The notes beneath the pieces are model-generated. The model saw only the letters and a program-made list of their open reading frames with translations. It was not told where the DNA came from and ran no database searches. This document shows positions 1 to 6,371 of a stretch of DNA of 22,594 nucleotides, piece after piece; within the stretch, counting starts at the first letter, position 1, and the number at the start of each line of letters is the position of its first letter. Both the position numbers and the translations under genes were made by a program. The stretch lies in IMG/VR virus record IMGVR_UViG_3300046817_000643, positions 1 through 22,594 of that record; one strand, 5' to 3'. The stretch comes from a virus.

Positions 1-59
1 AGAACTTCCTTCATATCGCCGTCTTTAGAACAGCGTAGCCCGTCGAGAATTGTTCGCAT
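1..59 (-). CDS. 5' end of an unidentified gene, cut by the window edge
   Basis: Only the first 19 complete codons are visible (begins MRTILDGLRC). The ATG at 59-57 is preceded by GGAGTCAGTTG, a strong ribosome site that overlaps the stop codon of the ATPase gene that precedes it in transcription (70..1254). The reading frame is open to the left edge. Too little is visible to assign a function. Confidence 0.6.
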   Translation of the reverse strand, partial: MRTILDGLRCSKDGDMKEV

Positions 60-69
60 CAACTGACTC

Positions 70-1254
70 CTAAAGCGGATTGGGAATCCATTCACCGGGG
101 AGAAGGCTTCGTCGGATTCGTCCAGTTTTCTCCATAGCGGTTATCAAACTGCTAATCTTATCATGGGGGCATTTGTCTTCAAAAACCTTCCAGAGTTCCC
201 GGTCGGAAATAGGTTTGCGTTGCTTTTCGTCGATGTTGTTGTATTTGACATAGATTGTGTGGTGTGCGTCTTGAAGTAATTGGGTGTCGGATTTCTGCGC
301 CATCGCACGAAACACGTCGGGCATGGTTTCTTCAGCTTCGAAAAGCCATTTCTGGGCTCTTCGAAAGTCGAACTCGGTTACGATTTGTCCGTGACCACCC
401 GCAGCAGCGGAGATCATGGCGAGTTTCATAATATGGACATCTCTCCGGCCCTTGTAATTTACCAGTCTTCCGTAGGTTGGCACTGGCGCCATCTTTTCGA
501 TGTTGAACCAGGTTTCCATTGCGGTCTGGGCTGGCGGTTCCCATTCGACTTCACCGTGAAGTTCGTCGTACATTTCTTTGAGACCGATTTCGAGGCTGGA
601 AACATCTACGTTCTTTCGCTTTTTGAAAATGTGTCGGGTTTGCTCTGGAGCAGTACCATAGATAAAGACGAGTCGGGAAGTGAAGCCCTGGCCCCAAGCT
701 GACTCGGGAATGATGTCGCCTATGGCATCGGGGGTGGCGGCGGCCAGGATGTTAACTGTGGGGGCTTCGACATTAATTGATTTGGACACTCTTCTTGGCG
801 CGTCGAAGGTATCGGGATTGTCGTAAAGAGTGGTTAGGTTTGCAACGAAATCTTTGTCGTATTTGGAAATAAGAACTCCGAGTTCCATGCACATAACAGA
901 CATGGCAGAGTACATGTCCATGCCCATTCCATTGATGGACATTTTGGTTGATTTTTCCAAATAGTCGAGAAAAGCTGCCGGAGAGGTATTGTCGGGACCG
1001 AGAAAAATTCCCACCGGCCCGGCAAGTTTAGCGAGGAGTCGTTTGGCAAACGTGACCATGAGGGTTTTTCCCGACGCCGGACCACCAGATAAAATCGTAT
1101 ACATGTTGGGATAAAGTCGGTCCTGATCTGTTTCGATCCAGACCCTTCGTTCCAGGACCGAGGAAATTGTAGTTATGGCTGTCCATAACCGAAACGATTC
1201 GGGCGAGCGGATGCCCTCAGTTAACGACATGAACTCGTCGATCCAGTCGGTCAA
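70..1254 (-). CDS. DUF3987-like P-loop ATPase, probable replicative helicase/primase-helicase component
   Basis: This 394-residue protein has a clear Walker A motif GGPASGKT at residues 57-64, then a hydrophobic/acidic stretch around MELGVLIS that fits the Walker B position of DUF3987-type ATPases, and an SRLVFIYG segment typical of the same group. DUF3987 proteins occur in phages and plasmids next to primase and polymerase genes and are thought to act as helicase-like ATPases in replication. No primase domain is fused here; the only primase-like gene in the window is the zinc-finger protein at 9112..9729. The start is a TTG preceded by AAAGG at 9 nt; no ATG in frame gives the full N-terminal domain. 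The family call is by recalled pattern and the helicase role is inference. Confidence 0.75.
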   Translation of the reverse strand: MTDWIDEFMSLTEGIRSPESFRLWTAITTISSVLERRVWIETDQDRLYPNMYTILSGGPASGKTLMVTFAKRLLAKLAGPVGIFLGPDNTSPAAFLDYLEKSTKMSINGMGMDMYSAMSVMCMELGVLISKYDKDFVANLTTLYDNPDTFDAPRRVSKSINVEAPTVNILAAATPDAIGDIIPESAWGQGFTSRLVFIYGTAPEQTRHIFKKRKNVDVSSLEIGLKEMYDELHGEVEWEPPAQTAMETWFNIEKMAPVPTYGRLVNYKGRRDVHIMKLAMISAAAGGHGQIVTEFDFRRAQKWLFEAEETMPDVFRAMAQKSDTQLLQDAHHTIYVKYNNIDEKQRKPISDRELWKVFEDKCPHDKISSLITAMEKTGRIRRSLLPGEWIPNPL

Positions 1255-1278
1255 AGTTCGGAACCTTTATTTGTCTTG

Positions 1279-1473
1279 TTAGTAGCGGTAAGGTCTTCCT
1301 TCAGAATGGTATTTTCGAAGCCGTTCAGCGTGGCAGGTTCGGCATCTGATTCTTACTCCCCCGGTTCTGTAGTCGACTTCAACAATACCGTTCTTTCGGC
1401 TGTGGCCTCGATGACATTTTCGGTTCTTGAGTCGAGCAGCTCTACTGGAAAGGGATTCGGATTTCTTTATCAT
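1279..1473 (-). CDS. small zinc-finger protein, HNH-associated type
   Basis: This 64-residue basic protein carries a CHRGH...N...CRTCHAERLRKYH pattern. The CxxGH + N + CRxCxxxRxRxY signature is common in phages as the zinc-binding part of HNH endonucleases or as a stand-alone zinc finger. No complete HNH catalytic core is visible, so a DNA-binding zinc finger or a remnant of a homing-type nuclease is more likely than an active enzyme. The ATG at 1473 overlaps the dNMP kinase stop as ATGA, with GGAGTATTGGAA upstream, which sets the start. Confidence 0.7.
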   Translation of the reverse strand: MIKKSESLSSRAARLKNRKCHRGHSRKNGIVEVDYRTGGVRIRCRTCHAERLRKYHSEGRPYRY

Positions 1474-2012
1474 TTCCAATACTCCATGATCGAACCAAGG
1501 TTCGTTAGCATTTGCTCCGGGGTTGAGTCGTTAACGATCGCCCCGTCGTAAGAGATTTCGAGATATTCTTTCTCTGAAGCGTGGGTTCCGGGGCCGGTGC
1601 CGGGACGGGTTATCAGAATCACTTTTCCATTGAAGTTCCGTACTGCTCTTGCTTCGTGAAGAAAGCGAAGATCGTCGACGAGAATCTTGGTCCCGGAAGG
1701 ATAAGATCTGATGTTCCTTTTCCAGGCTTCGGTCCAAAGTTCCTTGTCGACAAGATTGCGCCATTCGGTGCCGAGAGTCTGCATCGCCCAGCGGGGTGTT
1801 TGGCCGCAGAGAAATTCGGTTCGGGTTTCTTTCAGATCGCCGTTGAGCATTTGGTCGACGGAATGATTGTCGGCGCCCTGGTAGAGAAGCAAGGTTCGCA
1901 TCATCGACTTGATTGGTTGGGCGAAGCCGGTGCGTTTCCAACCGACATTAACAAGCAAATTGGCAAGGGTGGACTTGCCTGAGCCTTTCGGGCCGGCTAT
2001 TCCGAGGATCAT
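1470..2012 (-). CDS. deoxynucleoside monophosphate kinase
   Basis: This 180-residue P-loop kinase begins MILGIAGPKGSGKST, with Walker A GPKGSGKST at residues 7-15. It also has LGTEWRNLVDKELWTEAWKR (residues 80-99) and a DDLRFLHEA block (113-121), both diagnostic of phage dNMP kinases of the T4 gp1/T5 type. These convert dNMPs, including modified ones in some phages, to dNDPs. The reading frame stays open far upstream, but the ATG at 2012 has AGGAGTC upstream and sits at the start of the P-loop domain, so the longer frame is rejected. It follows the deoxyribosyltransferase-like genes in one operon. Confidence 0.88.
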   Translation of the reverse strand: MILGIAGPKGSGKSTLANLLVNVGWKRTGFAQPIKSMMRTLLLYQGADNHSVDQMLNGDLKETRTEFLCGQTPRWAMQTLGTEWRNLVDKELWTEAWKRNIRSYPSGTKILVDDLRFLHEARAVRNFNGKVILITRPGTGPGTHASEKEYLEISYDGAIVNDSTPEQMLTNLGSIMEYWK

Positions 2013-2023
2013 GGAACTGACTC

Positions 2024-2353
2024 CTATTCTGGATTCTTGCCGATCCGGCGATACTCCACTGGGATTTTCGACTTGTTTGCCCTGTCGATTCCGGTTTGCA
2101 TTCCGTCGGAGACGCCGTAGTCGACATAAGCGACTGTGAGTTCCGCTACCTCCATCCAAGCGAATCCGGCGTTCATTCCTTTCAATCGTTCCTTTGGCTT
2201 GGAATCGTTGAGAACTTGGGTGTATAACAGATGTGATGCACTGGGGGCTTCGCCCCGAGACAGTGAGTCGGCAAGGGCTCGCCGAGCGTAGAGGGTGTTG
2301 CGTTCGATGTCGCCGGAATAGGGCGACTCGATGATGACTCGAAGTAGTTTCAT
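2024..2353 (-). CDS. nucleoside 2-deoxyribosyltransferase-like protein (DUF7768-type)
   Basis: This 109-residue protein opens with a strand followed by ESPYSGDIERN and has ARRALADSLSRGEAPSASHL, GFAWMEVAEL and YVDYGVSDGMQTGIDRA. This is the pattern of the phage family related to nucleoside 2-deoxyribosyltransferases (annotated as DUF7768 as far as I recall). The fold binds a nucleoside or nucleotide; transfer or hydrolysis activity has not been shown for most members. The ATG overlaps the preceding gene's stop as ATGA, and GGAAGGG lies just upstream. It is adjacent to a second protein of the same general fold and to dNMP kinase, which supports a precursor-metabolism role. Confidence 0.78.
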   Translation of the reverse strand: MKLLRVIIESPYSGDIERNTLYARRALADSLSRGEAPSASHLLYTQVLNDSKPKERLKGMNAGFAWMEVAELTVAYVDYGVSDGMQTGIDRANKSKIPVEYRRIGKNPE

Positions 2354-2742
2354 AGCCCTTCCACTTTCTCCAGAATGGTTTCGATGGCGTCGAGTCCGAT
2401 AAGTTCGCCGAGCCAGGGTTCGGAACCGAGTCTCCGGTCGTCGTTTTCCCAGAGCCAGAAGACTCTCTTTCCCCTGATCCTGGCCCAGCGGAGTTCTCGG
2501 GAAGAAGATTCTCCCAGATATCCGTTGACGTTGAGCATGACGACCCCGACCGAATCTTCGATCTTGGCGAAATGCAACAGGTCAAGGGTCCATTTCTGGT
2601 CGTCTGTGTACCAGGTCTTTTCGCCTTCGATGGATGGATAGGTCATCAAGGCAAAGGAATGATGTCCTGCGAGTCCGAGTTGTTTGTTGGTTTCGTGCCA
2701 GATTTTCTCGAACCTGGCCGAGCCGCAGAGAGTAAGAATCAT
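2350..2742 (-). CDS. DUF4406/deoxyribosyltransferase-like nucleotide-binding protein
   Basis: This 130-residue protein starts MILTLCGSARFEKIW, contains KWTLDLLHFAKIEDSVGVVMLNVNGYLGESSSREL (broken here as KWTLDLLHFAKI, then VVMLNVNGYLGES), and ends in an acidic helix. The CGSxRF start and the GYxGESxxRE block match phage and bacterial proteins of the nucleoside 2-deoxyribosyltransferase/DUF4406 group, where the Glu of GES is the presumed nucleophile position. The start shares one base with the previous stop (TAATG), so translation is probably coupled. Substrate is unknown. Confidence 0.75.
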   Translation of the reverse strand: MILTLCGSARFEKIWHETNKQLGLAGHHSFALMTYPSIEGEKTWYTDDQKWTLDLLHFAKIEDSVGVVMLNVNGYLGESSSRELRWARIRGKRVFWLWENDDRRLGSEPWLGELIGLDAIETILEKVEGL

Positions 2743-3074
2743 TAGTCTTCTCCGATTTGTAGGTGAGGGGCACCCTTTCGTAAACAGACTTTGTTATATG
2801 AACCAATGGTAGCTCCTTCGGCACTGATGTTTAGATTTTCAGCAAGAAGAAGAAAATAGGCTATTGAGTCGCCAACTTCTTCGACCATCGCAGCATGATA
2901 GTCCCGGCTTGGCTCGCGGTTCTTTTTCTTGATGATGTTGGCGAGTTCGCCGATTTCGCCAACAAGGGCTGTGAGCCAATCGGAACGGGTCCAATTCTGG
3001 CATTCGGGAAACAGTTCCCGACTTCTCGCTGCCATCTTGATTTGAAGATCGTCGAGAGACATAACTGGTCGCAT
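2742..3074 (-). CDS. MazG-like nucleotide pyrophosphohydrolase
   Basis: This 110-residue all-helical protein has ALVGEIGELANIIKKK followed about 20 residues later by MVEEVGDSIAYFLLLAE. This ExxE...ExxD arrangement is the metal-binding signature of the MazG/dUTPase-like all-alpha NTP pyrophosphohydrolases. Such phage enzymes hydrolyse (d)NTPs, or possibly alarmones, to monophosphates and so fit beside dNMP kinase and the deoxyribosyltransferase-like genes. The ATG at 3074 has GGAAGGAT about 9 nt upstream; an internal ATG at 3061 lacks a ribosome site. The substrate cannot be read from sequence. Confidence 0.85.
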   Translation of the reverse strand: MRPVMSLDDLQIKMAARSRELFPECQNWTRSDWLTALVGEIGELANIIKKKNREPSRDYHAAMVEEVGDSIAYFLLLAENLNISAEGATIGSYNKVCLRKGAPHLQIGED

Positions 3075-3077
3075 GAG

Positions 3078-3266
3078 TCAGATCCTTCCGTTTGCCACTA
3101 GGGCATGGAGAAAGTTCGTCAATTCTTGCTCATACACCCGGCGAAATTCGGGGTATGAGTCGTCAACGATCGGGGGTAAAGAAACAAAGGCTTTGTTGAG
3201 TCTTCTCAACGCCGCGAACTCGTTGCGTTGGGCTTCCATTCTGGGATCAACAGGTTGAACGCTCAT
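3078..3266 (-). CDS. hypothetical small protein
   Basis: A 62-residue, mostly helical charged protein with no motif I recognise (begins MSVQPVDPRMEAQRNEF). It is supported by a very strong ribosome site (AAGGAGACTCCAAC before the ATG) and by fitting exactly between its neighbours. Position in the nucleotide-metabolism operon is the only hint of function. Confidence 0.65.
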   Translation of the reverse strand: MSVQPVDPRMEAQRNEFAALRRLNKAFVSLPPIVDDSYPEFRRVYEQELTNFLHALVANGRI

Positions 3267-3278
3267 GTTGGAGTCTCC

Positions 3279-3776
3279 TTAAAACAGATCTTCCAGAATA
3301 GCTTCCACAACAACTTTGTATGTTGGGAATTTGGCTTTTAGTTTAGCCAAATGTTCGCTGTGTCTGTAATTCTCCAAATACACTGTCAATCTTTTCTCGC
3401 GAACGTCTTTCAAGAATTCTTCCGTTAGAATCCAGGTTTTGGTTAGGGGGTCATAGGCGACTCGGCATATGCCCACGTCGAAGTGACTAAGAACTTCAAG
3501 AACATCGTTTCTGTCGAATCTGTGTTGTATTATTTGAAATTTTGCGTCGTTTTCTATAACATCCTTACAACGAAATCCAGTTTTGTATTCCTGGAATCCT
3601 TCAGATTCTGAATTGGACTCTGAGTCAAGATTGAATCCTGGAATGAAGATGTCTACGTCGGCTATAGGAAGCCCTAGAATAAGGTCTCTACACGCACCAC
3701 CAGCAATAATTCCGCCGACTTCTAGCGCTTTATCACACCAGTTGGTTGGGAGAGTAGTAGGGATCATGAGAGTCAT
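3279..3776 (-). CDS. nucleotidyltransferase of the CCA-adding/poly(A) polymerase head type
   Basis: This 165-residue protein has GGIIAGGACRDLILGLPIADVDIFI near the N-terminus (GGxxRDxxLG followed by DxD), the nucleotide- and metal-binding signature of class II nucleotidyltransferases. It has only the head domain and lacks the tRNA-binding domains of true CCA enzymes, as is usual for phage versions. A Ser/Glu-rich insert (DSESNSESEG) lies between the active-site strand and the rest and resembles the dispersed repeat seen elsewhere in the window. The ATG at 3776 has AAAGGAACT upstream, overlapping the polymerase stop. Substrate unknown. Confidence 0.72.
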   Translation of the reverse strand: MTLMIPTTLPTNWCDKALEVGGIIAGGACRDLILGLPIADVDIFIPGFNLDSESNSESEGFQEYKTGFRCKDVIENDAKFQIIQHRFDRNDVLEVLSHFDVGICRVAYDPLTKTWILTEEFLKDVREKRLTVYLENYRHSEHLAKLKAKFPTYKVVVEAILEDLF

Positions 3777-3789
3777 TGAGAGAGTTCCT

Positions 3790-5301
3790 TTAGTTGATTC
3801 TGATTCCTTGGAGTCCTTTGGGGTTCCAATCTTCTCGACTACCATCCTCAAGTAAGCGAAACCTGTGAGCCCAGTTGTACCCGGCTACGGCTTCGCCGGG
3901 AATGGTCATGGAACGGTTGGCGAACTTCTGGGTGACTTGGATGCAGTCGAGAGCTTGTCGGAGCCAGTCCTGTTCCTCGGTTTCGTTGGTTTCCGGCATC
4001 TGGAAATACACGGCGTCATGTAGCTGACTCAGAATTTGGACCGGGCCTGTGCCCATCTTTTTCCAGAGACGGTAGAGTCCGAGGTTGAGACAGTCGCCCG
4101 TGGCGGACTGGAACAAGTACGCTATTCCGCCCTTTAGTGTGTCTGGGTCGTTCGGCCTGTCGAAGAAGTCTCGCTTTCTTCCAAAGGAATTGACCAAGAA
4201 TCTTTCCCGCTGAAGTTGTTGCGCTACCCATTCGTGCATCCGACGAATACATGGAAATGCTGTGAAGTATCTTTCCTGAAATTCCTCGACTAAGTTCTGT
4301 GGGATTCGAGTTTGTCGAGAGATTTCTCTAGGTGAGCCATAATAATTAGTAGCGTGACCGAGCCGTTTCGAAGCATCACGGAACGTAAATAGCCGATAGA
4401 ACCGCCTTTCGGCAATTTGGCGATCCTTTTTAAGATCGCCCGTCCAATCCCAATCTGGGTACAATAGACGCGTAACCGCAGTATGCAAATCTCCAGACTC
4501 ACACGCGTCCAGATAGCTCCAATCACCAAACATAATGCCACAGAACCAGCCCACATCGCGCGCTTCAGATTGCGCTTTGTCGATCCCGTAGAGTTTGAAT
4601 CCGAGGTCGGGAATAAAGACACGGCGAAGCTCCTCGGTTATGTTTTGGAAGTTGTTTCCGGTCTGTTTCCAGGCTTGGGACTCTTCGACGAAGGCCATGA
4701 AGGGGGATTTTGACGAAGAGAACCGGCCTGTAGTCGTTCCACCGATGTTGTAGGAACACCTCCATCGCCAGTCGGGGTCGATTTGAGTTTCAAGAACCTG
4801 AAGGGATTTCTTTAGATCTCGGTCGAGAAGAATTGCGTTGATGATGGGTTCGGCAAACTGGTCGGAAAGGGACAACTTTTCTAAAGTTTCCCGGTTCATG
4901 GGGCGTTTAACTTCGCCGTCGAGAACTCGCTCAATCGGTTTGAGTCCCATTCGGGAATAGAAAAGCTCTTGGAGTTGTTTCGGCGAGTTGGAAAGTTTGT
5001 TGGTATAGGATGCTCCAGTGGCGCTGACGAAGGCGGAAAGAATCCGTTCAAGGGAGTCTTGTTTTTCTTTCAGAATGATGATTGCGTTTTCTCTTTCGTG
5101 CATGTCAACCCGGAAACCACGACCCATCATTTCGAGGACCGGGCCTTGCATGGCGCGTTCGAGGTCATAGATCAGCGTGTCGTTTTCCCTTAACGCTTCG
5201 CGAGCCTGATCTATCTCGAACGTGAGAGCACAGTCGTAACCATTATAGACAGCCTGATTGCCAGCGTCGATAGGTAGGTCGTGTGCCTGTATAACTGGCA
5301 T
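3790..5301 (-). CDS. family A DNA polymerase, polymerase chain lacking most of its exonuclease domain
   Basis: This 503-residue chain carries all three family A polymerase motifs: TGRFSSS (191-197); motif A with D241 in YGIDKAQSEAR; motif B R308...K312...Y320/Y321-G; and motif C QLHDA (426-430), where the usual HDE is HDA. The position equivalent to E. coli Phe762 is His316. The first residues contain YNGYDCALTFEI (Y19, D23), which matches the Exo III YxxxD motif of the proofreading domain, but Exo I and Exo II are absent; they are on the UDG-exo protein at 6372..7673. A TTG lies directly before the chosen ATG at 5301. The ribosome site is weak, and the ATG overlaps the stop of a 22-codon ORF (TGATG), suggesting coupled translation. 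Confidence 0.93.
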   Translation of the reverse strand: MPVIQAHDLPIDAGNQAVYNGYDCALTFEIDQAREALRENDTLIYDLERAMQGPVLEMMGRGFRVDMHERENAIIILKEKQDSLERILSAFVSATGASYTNKLSNSPKQLQELFYSRMGLKPIERVLDGEVKRPMNRETLEKLSLSDQFAEPIINAILLDRDLKKSLQVLETQIDPDWRWRCSYNIGGTTTGRFSSSKSPFMAFVEESQAWKQTGNNFQNITEELRRVFIPDLGFKLYGIDKAQSEARDVGWFCGIMFGDWSYLDACESGDLHTAVTRLLYPDWDWTGDLKKDRQIAERRFYRLFTFRDASKRLGHATNYYGSPREISRQTRIPQNLVEEFQERYFTAFPCIRRMHEWVAQQLQRERFLVNSFGRKRDFFDRPNDPDTLKGGIAYLFQSATGDCLNLGLYRLWKKMGTGPVQILSQLHDAVYFQMPETNETEEQDWLRQALDCIQVTQKFANRSMTIPGEAVAGYNWAHRFRLLEDGSREDWNPKGLQGIRIN

Positions 5302-5369
5302 CAAATGCTCTCATTCAAGAGTTGTTGAGCCTCCCATTGCGACTTCCTGTACCCTAAGTACCGTCGCAT
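5301..5369 (-). CDS. 22-residue micro-gene coupled to the polymerase gene
   Basis: A 22-codon ORF (begins MRRYLGYRKSQW, then an amphipathic EAQQLLNE stretch) fills the gap between the SLOG-like gene and the polymerase exactly. Its ATG overlaps the upstream stop as TGATG, and its own TGA overlaps the polymerase ATG as TGATG. This double coupling explains why the polymerase ATG has only a weak ribosome site. It may be a real basic micropeptide or only a translational coupler; no homologue is known to me. Confidence 0.55.
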   Translation of the reverse strand: MRRYLGYRKSQWEAQQLLNESI

Positions 5370-5887
5370 CAGGGAATCCCGAGTTCGATTTTGAAGGCCC
5401 GGACGAGGAATGTCTTACATGCAAGAAAGATTCCCGGATTGGTGCGTTCTCTGTTTCCAGCGACGTTTAAGGTGTCCCAGTCTTCGTACTGATTCAACCA
5501 GACTCGAAACGGTTCGGTTGCTGAGAACCAGTCGTCGTCGGTAATTGGTATGGCTTGGCGCGGCACCCAGGGAACGAAGAAATGGTCCTTGCCATGTTTG
5601 AAACAGAGACGTTGAGTCAGTTTCGTTCCAGGAGAATGCAAGTTGCCAAAGAGAAAGGTCGCCCCGGAAATTTGGACGTTGAGTTCTGTCCTGGGAGGGT
5701 AGGAAAAGCTTTCATGCTCTTTCATGTTGTAGAGTTGTTTGAAGTCGAGTCTTGCGCCGTCGTCGGTACGGAAACCTTTTGGCATCCAACCGCCAGTTTC
5801 AAGGCCAAGTTCTTTTCCGGCTGCGAGTCCGGCTTGGTCGGCCCCCGTTTGTCCGCCAGAGATGATTTTGGTAACATGAAACGGCAT
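5369..5887 (-). CDS. SLOG-superfamily protein, 'putative molybdenum carrier' type
   Basis: This 172-residue protein opens with KIISGGQTGADQAGLAAGKE, followed by LETGGWMPKGFRTDDG. This is the phosphate/nucleotide-binding signature of the Rossmann-like SLOG family labelled putative molybdenum carrier. Members are thought to bind or process a nucleotide-derived ligand; a molybdenum role in a phage is unlikely. The ATG at 5887 has AAGGAACT upstream. An in-frame GTG at 5953 (TAGTG junction with the previous gene) would add 22 residues, but these lie before the conserved domain. It is one of the genes that separate the exonuclease and polymerase parts of the replicase. Confidence 0.8.
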   Translation of the reverse strand: MPFHVTKIISGGQTGADQAGLAAGKELGLETGGWMPKGFRTDDGARLDFKQLYNMKEHESFSYPPRTELNVQISGATFLFGNLHSPGTKLTQRLCFKHGKDHFFVPWVPRQAIPITDDDWFSATEPFRVWLNQYEDWDTLNVAGNRERTNPGIFLACKTFLVRAFKIELGIP

Positions 5888-5900
5888 TCGGAGTTCCTTG

Positions 5901-5917
5901 TTAGATTTCAAATCTAA
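5901..5917. promoter_or_regulatory. 17-bp palindrome upstream of the SLOG-like gene
   Basis: TTAGATTTCAAATCTAA is a perfect inverted repeat (8-bp arms around one base). It lies immediately upstream of the AAGGAACT ribosome site for the gene that starts at 5887, in a 65-nt gap that is long for this tightly packed region. It could be an operator, or an RNA hairpin that limits ribosome access. No promoter elements are evident around it. Confidence 0.35.
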
Positions 5918-5952
5918 GAAACTTGTCTTCGTTGAGATGGCGAAATTTTTCA

Positions 5953-6150
5953 CTAGATGAGTCCCTTATCTTTCGCCAACCATTCAGGCATGGTCATGGT
6001 TCCAGAGAATGGTTTGCGATCGCTCTCATCCCATTCGACTTGAGATTTTGGCAGCCAGACGGTAGTTGTTCCGTCATAGAAGCGGAACGCCTTTTCGGTT
6101 TCGTAGGGAGTTACGAGTTCGCCGGCAATGTCGACAAGGGAGGAAGACAT
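5953..6150 (-). CDS. small conserved-looking phage protein
   Basis: A 65-residue protein with FRFYDGTTTVWLPKSQVEW in the middle and MPEWLAKDKGLI at the C-terminus. This layout (a short beta segment with WLPKSQ, then a PEWLAxxKGL tail) resembles small proteins common in phage replication regions, but their function is unknown. The ATG at 6150 is 8 nt from AGGAG. It ends with TAG, 65 nt before the next chosen start. Confidence 0.7.
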   Translation of the reverse strand: MSSSLVDIAGELVTPYETEKAFRFYDGTTTVWLPKSQVEWDESDRKPFSGTMTMPEWLAKDKGLI

Positions 6151-6161
6151 TTTCAAAGCTC

Positions 6162-6362
6162 CTAAACTGCAAGTTTGAAAAGCTGACGAAGTTTCTCATA
6201 GCTCTCGGGAGTTAAAGCAGAAATGGTTGTTTTGAGTTCTGCGTCGGAGCGGAAGTGGAATGTTGCTGTGTCGTGAGATAAAACAACGATTGCCACTTCG
6301 TCGAGGTTGACGTAGGTCTTGGTTGTAGATGTTCCGGTGCTTAGTTCGAGAAACCTGGCCAT
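6162..6362 (-). CDS. hypothetical small beta-rich protein
   Basis: A 66-residue protein (begins MARFLELSTG) with alternating strands, KTYVNLDEVAIVVL and TATFHFRSDAELKTTI, followed by a helix. The layout is typical of small phage proteins of unknown function. AGGAGACTCC lies directly before the ATG. It sits between the UDG-exonuclease gene and the other genes that divide the replicase. Confidence 0.68.
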   Translation of the reverse strand: MARFLELSTGTSTTKTYVNLDEVAIVVLSHDTATFHFRSDAELKTTISALTPESYEKLRQLFKLAV

Positions 6363-6371
6363 TGGAGTCTC

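Noticed and set aside
280-702. Long plus-strand open frames, here and at many other places in the window
   Set aside because: They lie antisense to well-supported minus-strand genes with recognisable motifs, lack ribosome sites, and encode no recognisable protein.
2235-2243. GCACTGGGG as a further copy of the dispersed repeat
   Set aside because: It lacks the CAGATTCAGA units and encodes a conserved part of the deoxyribosyltransferase-like protein, so the match is likely chance.
1470-2585. A 371-codon frame that would extend the dNMP kinase N-terminally
   Set aside because: The extra 191 residues overlap two supported genes in another frame and are low-complexity in composition; the ATG at 2012 has a strong ribosome site and starts the P-loop domain.
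5302-6371. An intein or group I intron as the cause of the split polymerase
   Set aside because: No intein splice motifs are seen at the end of the exonuclease protein or the start of the polymerase chain, and the intervening DNA holds ordinary phage genes with their own ribosome sites and stops.
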